A stretch of 64,000 nt of DNA from Pedobacter ginsengisoli (lineage in GTDB: Bacteria > Bacteroidota > Bacteroidia > Sphingobacteriales > Sphingobacteriaceae). Under the pieces are notes generated by a model. It was not told the DNA's origin and ran no database searches. It saw nothing but the letters and a program-made list of their open reading frames with translations. Positions within the stretch are counted from its first letter, which is position 1, and each line of letters begins with the position of its first letter. Positions 44,531-52,418 of this stretch are shown here, one piece after another. Both the position numbers and the translations under genes were made by a program. The stretch lies in assembly GCF_002736205.1 (NCBI RefSeq), contig NZ_CP024091.1:124001-188000 (forward strand), read 5' to 3'.

Positions 44531-47500
44531 TTAGAAATTTAATTTAAGACCAAGAGTGAATGATCGGTAAGCAGGATAAGCATTGAAATCAAGACCTGCT
44601 CTTAAGTTCGAGTTACCGGCATCATTAGTACTTACCTCTGGATCCGGACCAGAGTAATTGGTTATTGTAAATATATCTTGAGCTGTGAAATAGATTTTTG
44701 CCTTACTTACCCCTTTTAAGAATCCAATTTTTGAAGTAGGAATATTGTAACCTATTGTTAGGTTTTTTAGCTTAACATACGAAGCATTTTCAACAAATCT
44801 GGAGTTGATATAACCGCCATATTTTGAAGTAAAATATCCATTTCTTGGAACGTCGGTATTGTTGTTCTGAGGTGTCCAGCGCTGTAATGCATCTTTACCG
44901 GTATAGGTTTCTAATAACAAACGGTTCATGTTGTACAGGTCGGCACCAAAAGCGCCCTGAAAAAATACGCCTAATTCAAATCCTTTGTAGGTAAAGCTGT
45001 TGTTGAAACCCATTACATAGTGAGGATATGCATTTCCTAATATCTGACGGTCATCAGCTGTGATTGCTCCATCTCCATTTAAATCTTTGTACTTAGGATC
45101 GCCTGGTTTAGAAAGTGGTTGTGGCGCATAAACTTCGCCGGTTTTAATAACACCATCATAAACATAACCATACAATTCGCTCAATTCTCTTCCTACTACC
45201 AATTTTGTAAAATCAGCCGCTGGAACGCTACCATCTGGATTGGATGTTTGCGAAATGATATAAGGTCTGCCAAATAAGTCTGTAGCTTTTTGTTTGTTAT
45301 AAGCTATGTTTAAGGTGGTGTTCCAGGTCATGTTATCAGTTTCAACATTTCTGGTATTTATTGACAGTTCCACACCTTGATTCTGCAGCTCACCCGCATT
45401 TACTGTTTGAACGGTAAAACCAAATATTTGAGGAACAGGGATGTCTAATAACAAATCAGTTGTTGTTTTATGATAATAATCTGCAGTAACATTAATGCGA
45501 TCATTTAGGAAGCCCATATCAACACCGGCATCAAACTGGTAATTACTTTCCCATTTTAAATCTGGATTTGGTAAACGCGTAGCAATTAAACCACCATACA
45601 GATCACTTTCTTCGCTAAGTGATACGCCTGTAGGCCCAAATGTACTTAAGTAAATATAGTTTGCAATCCTGTCGTTACCGGTTACACCATATCCCATTCT
45701 AACTTTTAAGTTAGAGAACACTTTATTGTTTTTCATAAAGTCTTCATCGCTAACTCTCCAAGCCAATGATCCGGAAGGGAAATAACCAACACGGTTTTTT
45801 GATGGGAATTTTGAAGAAGCATCCTGACGTAAGGTAAAAGTAGCCAGGTATTTATCTTTTAGTGCATAGTTTAAGCGACCGAAATAAGAATATCTTATCT
45901 CTTCTTCTTTATTAGTGATAGCCCCAATTCTTTCTGAACCGGCAGCTAGATTGTTGTAAAGATATTTATCAGTAGTGAATTTTTGTACCTGAGTGTAATG
46001 TCTTTCGTTTTGATCAAACTGATATGAAAAACCTGCAAGAGCAGTAAACGAATGAATATCATTAAATACCTTCTTGTAATTAAGATAGGTTTCAATTAGG
46101 TTACGCGTTGCATTAACTTCGTTAACTGAGGCTTGTCCTTTAACTTTTTCTCCTGAAACAAGAGTAGTAGGTAGGTAAGTTCCCTCCTTGGTAGCTGAAA
46201 ACTCTGTACCTGCGTTTACACGTAAATTAAGACCGTCGATAATTTGAAGTTCTCCAAAAATATTGGCTGTCATTTTATTGTTGTAACGATCATTTGTTGG
46301 CTCAAGTAACCATGCCAATGGGTTATCTCTTCCGTTTCTGCGTGCGTATGTTCCGTCAGCATTGTAAGGAGCAATAGCAGGAGAAGAAAAAAGGATGCCA
46401 TAAAGGACGTTAGAAGGTACTATGTTTCCGTCGTAAGTTTTGAATTCTGAGAATGATCTGGCTGCATAAACATTTGCTCCGGTAGTAAATCTCTTACCAA
46501 CTTTATGATCGATGTTGAAACGACCTGAGTAACGATTGAAATCTGTTTTCTTTAGTGCTCCAATCTGTCCAAAGTAGTTTCCTGAAATTGAAATTCTTGT
46601 ATCCTCATTACCACCAGTTATGCTTAGGTTATGGCTCTGTACAGTTGCGTTTCTTGTAGCAAGGCTAAACCAATCGGTATTGGTTGTACTTGCCAGATCG
46701 GCAGCTGTATACTCAGGCGGATTACCCTGCTCTAAAGCTTTAGCATTAGCAATTGCCTTGTAATCGGTGGCGTTCATCAATTCTGGTTTTTCTTTGATTC
46801 TTTGAGTACCATAATAGCTTTCTAATTCAACTACAGATTTACCGGCTTTACCTCTTTTAGTGGTAATCATTACCACACCATTAGCTCCTCTTGAACCATA
46901 GATGGCAGTTGCGGAAGCATCTTTTAGAATTTGAATGTCTTCAATATCACTTGGCGCAATGTCTTTACCGTTATCGGTAATAAAACCATCAACTACATAT
47001 AAAGGCTCATTAGTAGATTTAATAGAGTTACCACCCCTGATACGGATAAGCGTAGAGCCACCCGGAGCTGAACTGGCTTGGCTAACCTGTACACCAGATG
47101 CACGGCCCTGAATGGCTTGTGCAACGTTTGAAGTAACGCCTCCAAGGTTTAAGCTCTCTTTTGAAATAGAGCTGATTGCACCGGTAAGGTCTTTCTTCTT
47201 AGATGTACCATAACCCACAACAACTACCTGTTCCAGCTCGTTTTGTGTTTCGGCCAAAGTAACGTTTATCTCTGTTTTTGTTCCAACAGTAAATTCCTGA
47301 GGATCAAAGCCGATAAATGAAAATTGCAGAATGCTTTGTGCATTTGGTGCGGTAACAGTATAGCTGCCAGAAGCATCGGTAAGCGCACCTGTTTTGCCCC
47401 CTTTTACCTTAACACTAACTCCCGGAATGCCTTGACCCTTAGCATCCGAAACTTTTCCGTTTACTTTAATCCCGGTTTGGGCATAACCCTCTATTGAGAG

Positions 47501-47545
47501 GAGAAATGTTATTAATAGTGAAAATAGTAGAAATTTAGATCTCAT
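44531..47545 (-). CDS. SusC/RagA family TonB-linked transporter (locus 4)
   Basis: This 1004-residue protein has a signal peptide (FLLFSLLITFLLSIEGYAQ), a carboxypeptidase-regulatory-like domain (about 27-100), the signature LEQVVVVGYGTSKKKDLTGAISS, a plug (STLIRIRGGNSIKSTNEPLYVVDG, SATAIYGSRGANGVVMITTKRG) and a barrel ending LGLKLNF. There is no STN domain. Two copies of the LacI-type palindrome CAAACGTTTG lie 133 and 384 bp upstream, so the locus is probably controlled by a LacI/GalR regulator encoded elsewhere and by a sugar-like inducer. Confidence 0.95.
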   Translation of the reverse strand: MRSKFLLFSLLITFLLSIEGYAQTGIKVNGKVSDAKGQGIPGVSVKVKGGKTGALTDASGSYTVTAPNAQSILQFSFIGFDPQEFTVGTKTEINVTLAETQNELEQVVVVGYGTSKKKDLTGAISSISKESLNLGGVTSNVAQAIQGRASGVQVSQASSAPGGSTLIRIRGGNSIKSTNEPLYVVDGFITDNGKDIAPSDIEDIQILKDASATAIYGSRGANGVVMITTKRGKAGKSVVELESYYGTQRIKEKPELMNATDYKAIANAKALEQGNPPEYTAADLASTTNTDWFSLATRNATVQSHNLSITGGNEDTRISISGNYFGQIGALKKTDFNRYSGRFNIDHKVGKRFTTGANVYAARSFSEFKTYDGNIVPSNVLYGILFSSPAIAPYNADGTYARRNGRDNPLAWLLEPTNDRYNNKMTANIFGELQIIDGLNLRVNAGTEFSATKEGTYLPTTLVSGEKVKGQASVNEVNATRNLIETYLNYKKVFNDIHSFTALAGFSYQFDQNERHYTQVQKFTTDKYLYNNLAAGSERIGAITNKEEEIRYSYFGRLNYALKDKYLATFTLRQDASSKFPSKNRVGYFPSGSLAWRVSDEDFMKNNKVFSNLKVRMGYGVTGNDRIANYIYLSTFGPTGVSLSEESDLYGGLIATRLPNPDLKWESNYQFDAGVDMGFLNDRINVTADYYHKTTTDLLLDIPVPQIFGFTVQTVNAGELQNQGVELSINTRNVETDNMTWNTTLNIAYNKQKATDLFGRPYIISQTSNPDGSVPAADFTKLVVGRELSELYGYVYDGVIKTGEVYAPQPLSKPGDPKYKDLNGDGAITADDRQILGNAYPHYVMGFNNSFTYKGFELGVFFQGAFGADLYNMNRLLLETYTGKDALQRWTPQNNNTDVPRNGYFTSKYGGYINSRFVENASYVKLKNLTIGYNIPTSKIGFLKGVSKAKIYFTAQDIFTITNYSGPDPEVSTNDAGNSNLRAGLDFNAYPAYRSFTLGLKLNF

Positions 47546-47677
47546 ATTTATATGTTTAGTTTAGTTATTCCTCCATCAAGTCTATACTTTTGAGTGCATA
47601 AACTGACTTAAGTTATTATAAGTGAAGGTATAACTAAAAATAGTTGGGGGCTATTTAATTGTAATAGTAATGTTGCG

Positions 47678-47687
47678 CAAACGTTTG
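47678..47687. promoter_or_regulatory. LacI/GalR-type operator, promoter-proximal copy
   Basis: CAAACGTTTG is a perfect 10-bp palindrome with the central CG step seen in LacI-family operators (PurR and CcpA-like sites share this core). It lies 133 bp before the susC start of locus 4. An identical copy lies 251 bp further upstream. Confidence 0.65.
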
Positions 47688-47928
47688 TTTTTTCGTGCTT
47701 TTACTGAATTACTATCGGAAATTAACAAGAGGTTAATTTAATGATAAATTTTATCTCTTGTTGCATGCTTTTATTTTGTCTGATTATCAGAAGCTTCTCA
47801 GCTTTTAGTGCCAAATAAGTGGTTTTGGCCCATTTTAAAATAAGAAATAAGGGGCTTATTTAAAGGTAAGAATATTGAAATCTTAGCTTTTATGTAAGTG
47901 TCAATATATCAGTGGATTATTATTAATG

Positions 47929-47938
47929 CAAACGTTTG
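47929..47938. promoter_or_regulatory. LacI/GalR-type operator, distal copy
   Basis: This is a second exact CAAACGTTTG, centred 251 bp from the first, close to 24 helical turns. That spacing would suit DNA looping by a LacI-family tetramer. It lies 26 bp beyond the mazG stop. Confidence 0.65.
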
Positions 47939-47963
47939 ACTTGGGTTTTTGTATGGGATGCCT

Positions 47964-48773
47964 TTATTTTAAGGTCTTGGCTTCATTCCAATAAATATCC
48001 ATTTCTGCCAGTGTCATATCATTAAGGGCTTTGCCATTTTCTTTGGCTTTGCTTTCGAGATATTGAAAGCGTTTAATGAATTTTTTATTGGTTTTTTCTA
48101 AAGCATTTTCGGGATTGATATTAATGAAACGTGCGTAATTAATTAATGAGAATAGGAGGTCGCCAAATTCACTTTCTGCTTTTTCTATATCAACAACTGC
48201 ACCATTGGTAACATTATACTCATCTTTAAATTCCTGTAATTCTTCTTCAACCTTTTCCCAAACCTGTTCTTTATTGTCCCAATCAAAGCCTACACCCCTT
48301 GCTTTTTCCTGAATACGACTTGCTTTTACCAAAGAAGGCAGGCCTGCTGGTACTCCAGCTAAAACTGATTTGTTTCCTTCTTTAAGTTTTAACTGTTCCC
48401 AGTTGCGCTTTACATCGTTCTCATCCTGTACTTCAACATCGCCATAGATGTGTGGATGTCTGCTGATCAGTTTGTCGCATACACCATTAAGTACATCGAT
48501 TATAGTGAAATCATTAGTCTCTGAGGCAATACGCGCATAAAAAACGAGGTGCATCATTACATCACCCAGTTCTTTTTTTACCTCATCCAGGTCTCCTTCA
48601 AGGATCGCGTCAGACAGTTCATAAGTTTCCTCGATGGTTAAATGACGTAGGGTTTCCATGGTTTGTTTTTTATCCCATGGACATTGCGTTCTTAAAGTGT
48701 CTAATACAGTTAGTAATCTTTGAAATGCTGAAGCTGGATCGTTTGCTGTAACAGGGGGAATATTATTAGGCAT
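47964..48773 (-). CDS. mazG: Nucleoside triphosphate pyrophosphohydrolase MazG
   Basis: This 269-residue cytoplasmic enzyme hydrolyses NTPs to NMP and pyrophosphate, cleaning nucleotide pools. It has two MazG domains. The first has ETYELSDAILEGDLDEVKKELGDVMMHLVFYARIA, with the E-E-x(12-28)-E-x-x-D metal site. The second has VEEELQEFKDEY and ESEFGDLLFSLINYARFINI. WDKKQTMETLRHLTIEE near the N-terminus is also typical. The size fits the bacterial two-domain form. The small membrane protein gene ends 7 bp upstream on the same strand, so the two are probably co-transcribed. Confidence 0.95.
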   Translation of the reverse strand: MPNNIPPVTANDPASAFQRLLTVLDTLRTQCPWDKKQTMETLRHLTIEETYELSDAILEGDLDEVKKELGDVMMHLVFYARIASETNDFTIIDVLNGVCDKLISRHPHIYGDVEVQDENDVKRNWEQLKLKEGNKSVLAGVPAGLPSLVKASRIQEKARGVGFDWDNKEQVWEKVEEELQEFKDEYNVTNGAVVDIEKAESEFGDLLFSLINYARFININPENALEKTNKKFIKRFQYLESKAKENGKALNDMTLAEMDIYWNEAKTLK

Positions 48774-48780
48774 TGGGTAT

Positions 48781-49077
48781 TTAATTTATAACGTTAAAGG
48801 TAACCATCATTGTGGTTAAAAAAAGAACAACCAGACCTAATAAAAATATAATATCGGCAGCCCTCTCTAATGGGTAGTTTGCGGGTCCTCTTCTTTTCAT
48901 CGAAAGAAATGAAAGGATGCAGGCCGTCATGAAAAGGATTATTGCAAGGGCTGTGGTTTCGTCAATAGCTGTACGATCGCTCATTTTTGCAACTTTAAGT
49001 GAAGTAAGTACAATAAAACACAGCCCCAATAAAGTTGCAGAGGTGTTGAGGATATGTGGTGTTCTGTTTTCAGGCAT
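48781..49077 (-). CDS. Small three-helix membrane protein of unknown function
   Basis: This 98-residue protein has three predicted membrane helices at about 9-29, 42-60 and 72-96, joined by short charged loops (KMSDRTAIDET; KRRGPANYPLERA). No family is recognised. It lies 7 bp upstream of mazG and 24 bp downstream of the AI-2E-like transporter gene on the same strand, so the three may form an operon. The codon pattern and clear helix layout support a real gene. Confidence 0.75.
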   Translation of the reverse strand: MPENRTPHILNTSATLLGLCFIVLTSLKVAKMSDRTAIDETTALAIILFMTACILSFLSMKRRGPANYPLERAADIIFLLGLVVLFLTTMMVTFNVIN

Positions 49078-49101
49078 TTATCACATGTTTAAAGTTTGTT
49101 T

Positions 49102-50214
49102 TTACTCTTGTTCTTCGAGCTTAATATTTTTGGTGATGCGATAAATTTTACGTTTTTTATGTGGTTTTTCTTCTCCTCCAAGTAATACTCCCCATGGTTT
49201 TAACGAGTCTACACGATCGAAAATAATTTTTAGCATTGCCATGTATGGGATACACAGGAACATGCCTGATATGCCCCATATCATTTCGCCAACTACTATG
49301 CCTATAAAAGCAAACAAAGCATTAATTTTTACTTTTGAGCCTACAACCAGGGGCATTAATACATTACCATCGAGTGCATGAACACCTGCAAATGCAATCA
49401 CTACCAGGAGCATTTTTGCCGCACCAGCCGTAGCAAAAGTGATGAGTGAACTGATAAGCAAAGCAGTAAAAATACCTATGTATGGAATAATGTTAAAAAT
49501 GCCTGTTATCAGACCAAGCAAAACAGCATATTTTACATTTAATATCCAAAGTACCATGATCATCAATAAGGTAACAATAAGCATTTGCAAGAACAGTCCT
49601 GTAATGTATTTTTTGATAATATATTGTATACGCCTTACAATTTCGCCTACTTTATCGGCATGTTGTTCTTCGAACACTGAGGTTAAAAAAGTAAAAAGGA
49701 CTTTGCGATAGTTTAATATGAAAAAAGTGAAAAGGAGTAGGAAAGATAGAAAAAGGAGCGTAGAGGATAAGGTAACTAATGTAGCCCCTAAAACTGTTGC
49801 ACTGGTTGAAAGTGCGGCGCTCGTGCTATCTTTTAAATAGTCTATTTGTTTTTTTGTATTGATGTTAAAGGTATTGGAAATCCAGTTCTGGATGTCGTGG
49901 AATGAAGTTTCACCTTGCTTTTTAAGGGCAGGCCAGTCTTGCCAAAGATCGGTGAGCTGGTTGGCAAGAAAATATAATATGCCCGATATAAAAGCAATCA
50001 TGAGTACTACGGACACAATTGAAGCCAGACTCCTTTTAAACCTCCATTTCTGTTCCAGAAAACTAGAAAAAGGCAATAATAATAATGCGAGTAAGAATGA
50101 GGTTAATAATGGTGCAAGCAATGTTTGCCCCAAAATGGCCAGATACCCTAAACAGATGATTGCAAATAGCACCAAAGCCACTTTAGCGTAAAAGGGGAGC
50201 GCGATATTTCTCAT
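49102..50214 (-). CDS. AI-2E/PerM family membrane transporter
   Basis: This 370-residue inner-membrane protein has about seven or eight helices in the AI-2E/PerM order: an N-terminal pair (VALVLFAIICLGYLAIL, LLTSFLLALLLLPF), a helical extramembrane part (about 85-140), and a conserved C-terminal block AVLLGLITGIFNIIPYIGIFTALLISSLITF, then NVLMPLVVGSKVKINALFAFIGIVVG and GMFLCIPYMAML. Members export or exchange small solutes or ions; the substrate cannot be read from sequence. It starts a leftward run of genes ending in mazG. A strong terminator upstream (50261-50308) separates it from the aldo/keto reductase gene. Confidence 0.9.
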   Translation of the reverse strand: MRNIALPFYAKVALVLFAIICLGYLAILGQTLLAPLLTSFLLALLLLPFSSFLEQKWRFKRSLASIVSVVLMIAFISGILYFLANQLTDLWQDWPALKKQGETSFHDIQNWISNTFNINTKKQIDYLKDSTSAALSTSATVLGATLVTLSSTLLFLSFLLLFTFFILNYRKVLFTFLTSVFEEQHADKVGEIVRRIQYIIKKYITGLFLQMLIVTLLMIMVLWILNVKYAVLLGLITGIFNIIPYIGIFTALLISSLITFATAGAAKMLLVVIAFAGVHALDGNVLMPLVVGSKVKINALFAFIGIVVGEMIWGISGMFLCIPYMAMLKIIFDRVDSLKPWGVLLGGEEKPHKKRKIYRITKNIKLEEQE

Positions 50215-50260
50215 AGATATTTATTAAGCCAGTTTCAAAAAATTAACTTAGGAAAATTAA

Positions 50261-50308
50261 CTAAAAACAAACGCCCTGCCAAATATTTAACAGAGCGTTT
50301 GTTTTTAG
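50261..50308 (-). terminator. Terminator of the aldo/keto reductase gene
   Basis: CTAAAAACAAACGC (50261-50274) pairs perfectly with GCGTTTGTTTTTAG (50295-50308), and a further CTG/CAG pairs inside past one mismatch. Read leftward, the stem starts directly after the reductase stop and ends in a T-rich stretch. It is nearly symmetric, so it could also act rightward. Confidence 0.85.
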
Positions 50309-51262
50309 TTATTTCCAGGAACTGGCTTCGTCCAGAATTGCAATATCTTCTACATTCAATTTTAAAGATGCAGCTTTTTTTAAATCCTCTAGCTGATCTA
50401 AACTGGTAACACTCGCTATTGGCGCAGTTATGGATGGACGGGCAATCAGCCAGGCCAGCGCTATGCTTGCCTGATCTGCACTGTATTGTTCCGAAACATC
50501 ATCAAGAGCTTTTAGTATTTTAAAACCTCTTTCGTTGAGGTAGTTTTTAACTGCTCCACCCCGCTGACTTTTGTTGAGGTCTTGTTCTGAACGGTACTTC
50601 CCGGTTAAGAAACCACTAGCAAGGGCATAGTAGTTAATTGTTCCAAGGTCATTATCTAATACAATTTGTTCAAAGTTTTTTTCGTAACCCTCACGTTGGT
50701 AAAGGTTATATTCTGGTTGTAGGGTTTGGTATTTGGGTAAATTAAGTTTCTTTGCTATTTCTAATGATTCTGTTAAGCGTTCTGGTGTTATGTTAGAAGC
50801 GCCAATCCACCTAACCTTACCTTCCTTTATGAGTTGATTGTAAGCTTCTAAAGTTTCCTGAATTGGGGTTTCCGGATCATCGTAATGAGACTGATAGAGG
50901 TCTATATAATCTGTTTTTAATCTTCTTAAAGAGTCTTCTACAGCCTGAAAAATATATTTTTTAGATAAACCTTTTTTATCAGGCCCCATTGGGGCTCCAA
51001 CTTTTGTGGCAATTACAATTTTATCTCTGTTGTTTTTTTGTGATATCCATTTTCCAACAATGGTTTCAGACTCGCCACCGGTGTTTCCGGGTACCCAGGC
51101 TGAGTAAACATCTGCTGTATCAATAAAGTTAAAGCCTGCATCACTGAAACCATCAAGTATTTCGAATGATTTCTTCTCGTTTGCAGTCCAGCCAAATACA
51201 TTTCCCCCAAAGGCAATTGGGTAAACAAACAAATCGGAGTTTCCTAATTTTCTTTTTTTCAT
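50309..51262 (-). CDS. Aldo/keto reductase
   Basis: This 317-residue NADPH-dependent oxidoreductase shows the catalytic tetrad D48 and Y53 in FIDTADVY, K87 in VIATKVG and H126 in YQSHYDD. It also has the (beta/alpha)8 barrel blocks VRWIGASNITPERL, YQTLQPEYNLYQREGYE and WLIARPSITAPIASV. It is of the YajO/YghZ-like branch and reduces aldehydes or ketones of unknown identity. A hairpin (51264-51305) ends 2 nt upstream of its start codon. It lies alone between two strong structures and is probably transcribed by itself. Confidence 0.93.
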   Translation of the reverse strand: MKKRKLGNSDLFVYPIAFGGNVFGWTANEKKSFEILDGFSDAGFNFIDTADVYSAWVPGNTGGESETIVGKWISQKNNRDKIVIATKVGAPMGPDKKGLSKKYIFQAVEDSLRRLKTDYIDLYQSHYDDPETPIQETLEAYNQLIKEGKVRWIGASNITPERLTESLEIAKKLNLPKYQTLQPEYNLYQREGYEKNFEQIVLDNDLGTINYYALASGFLTGKYRSEQDLNKSQRGGAVKNYLNERGFKILKALDDVSEQYSADQASIALAWLIARPSITAPIASVTSLDQLEDLKKAASLKLNVEDIAILDEASSWK

Positions 51263-51263
51263 A

Positions 51264-51305
51264 ATGCTGTTATTGTTTTTACTTACTTAACAAAAATAAT
51301 AGCAT
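51264..51305 (-). promoter_or_regulatory. Leader hairpin next to the aldo/keto reductase start
   Basis: ATGCTGTTATT (51264-51274) pairs with AATAATAGCAT (51295-51305), 11 bp with one G-T pair and a 20-nt loop. It ends 2 nt before the start codon on the minus strand and could hinder ribosome entry. Confidence 0.4.
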
Positions 51306-51346
51306 CGTGTTTCTAATACAGTCGGTGGTTTGTAATTTATAGACAA

Positions 51347-52027
51347 CTATTTGATTTCAGTTATTTTGGTAGCTCTCAACATTTCCCGCTTTCCTGGTGC
51401 TCCGGGTAGCTTTTCTATGGTAAAGCCTACCGATTTAAGGGCACGTTTAAGTTTTCCGGTAATTGCATAAGTTACAAATATGCCCCCCGAATTTAGAAAC
51501 TGACAAGTATGTGCAATGATTTCATCTGTCCACATTTCTGGCTGATGCTGCACAGAAAAAGCATCAAAGTAAATGAGGTCAAATCTTTGTTCGGTCTGGA
51601 ACCTGTGAAGATAGGTTTGCACAATTTTAAGTTGCTGATCTGGAAGCAAGGTTACCGCTTGCAATAATGCTTTTCCATAATTATTAATCAGACTATTGTA
51701 TACATTATCAGGTACGTATGCGGCATAGCCTGTTGATTCTAATTCTTCAATCTTTAACGGGAAAGCCTCTAAACCTGTATAGGTAAGCGGAATTTTATGT
51801 TCTGTACAATGGGCAATACTCAATAAAAAATTAAGTCCTGTTCCAAAACCGACCTCTAAAATGGATATTTCTTTACCTGGAAAACTAGCAATTGCATGTT
51901 TTAAACCCGCATCAATAAATACGTGTTTGCTTTCTTGCAAGGCTCCATGTTTAGAATGGTAATTTTCCCCAATACTTTCATTGTATAAAGTATTTGAACC
52001 ATCGGCGGTTTGGATAAGTTTGTTCAT
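51347..52027 (-). CDS. mnmD: tRNA 5-methylaminomethyl-2-thiouridine methyltransferase MnmD
   Basis: This 226-residue SAM-dependent enzyme is the methyltransferase half of the MnmC reaction, finishing mnm5s2U at the wobble base of tRNAs. It shows ADGSNTLYNESIGENYHSKHGA at the N-terminus, SAM-binding LEVGFGTGLNF (57-67), acidic YTGLEAFP, catalytic-site YFDAFS (D155) with PEMW, and PGAPGKREM at the end. It is the stand-alone form without the FAD-dependent MnmC oxidase domain, as is usual outside Proteobacteria. A TAnnTTTG box lies 5 bp before the ATG, so its mRNA has almost no leader. Confidence 0.95.
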   Translation of the reverse strand: MNKLIQTADGSNTLYNESIGENYHSKHGALQESKHVFIDAGLKHAIASFPGKEISILEVGFGTGLNFLLSIAHCTEHKIPLTYTGLEAFPLKIEELESTGYAAYVPDNVYNSLINNYGKALLQAVTLLPDQQLKIVQTYLHRFQTEQRFDLIYFDAFSVQHQPEMWTDEIIAHTCQFLNSGGIFVTYAITGKLKRALKSVGFTIEKLPGAPGKREMLRATKITEIK

Positions 52028-52032
52028 CGGTG

Positions 52033-52040
52033 CAAACTTA
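52033..52040 (-). promoter_or_regulatory. Putative -7 box of mnmD
   Basis: On the minus strand TAAGTTTG fits TAnnTTTG and lies 5 nt before the ATG, which would give a nearly leaderless transcript. No TTG is seen at the usual spacing. Confidence 0.4.
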
Positions 52041-52079
52041 GATAAAATAGTTTTTAACTTTAAGTCTTAATTGCTTGTT

Positions 52080-52415
52080 ATGGATATTGAAACTTTTAGA
52101 GATTACTGTTTGAGTTTGCAGGGAACTACGGAAGGGATGAAATGGGATCACCTTTGCTTCATGATAGAAGAAAAGATCTATGTGATTATGTCTCTGGAAG
52201 AAGGAAGACTGTCTATTAAATGTGATCCGGATGAGTTTGATATGCTTGTGGCCAGACCAGGCATTAAGCAGGCTTATCATATGGCCAAGCGCCAATGGAT
52301 ATCTTTAGAAAGTCTGGAGGTATTGCCAGATCATGAATTGAAGAGCAGAGTAGCAGAATCCCGAACCTTTGTACTAAGAAAACTTAGTAAAAAGGTTCAG
52401 GAAAAGTATAACTAA
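52080..52415 (+). CDS. MmcQ/YjbR family protein
   Basis: This 111-residue protein belongs to the MmcQ/YjbR family (CyaY-like fold): METFRDYC-type start (DIETFRDYCLSL), GTTEGMKWDHLCFMIEEKIYVIM, LSIKCDPDEFDML, IKQAYHMAKRQWISLE and a helical end. ATG at 52080 is chosen over an in-frame TTG at 52071. Family members are predicted to bind DNA; the role is not firmly known. It is divergent from mnmD, 52 bp away, and converges on the TonB receptor gene with 3 bp between stops. Confidence 0.9.
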   Translation: MDIETFRDYCLSLQGTTEGMKWDHLCFMIEEKIYVIMSLEEGRLSIKCDPDEFDMLVARPGIKQAYHMAKRQWISLESLEVLPDHELKSRVAESRTFVLRKLSKKVQEKYN

Positions 52416-52418
52416 TGG

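Larger units (their letters stand above)
47546..47963. other. Intergenic region upstream of locus 4 susC
   Basis: This 418-bp AT-rich gap between susC of locus 4 and the mazG 3' end has no credible ORF. It holds two CAAACGTTTG operators and a small hairpin AAATAAG-GGG-CTTATTT (47845-47861) that may belong to the mazG 3' end. A weak -7 candidate, TATTTTTA on the minus strand near 47635-47642, lies about 35 bp downstream of the nearer operator. Confidence 0.5.
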
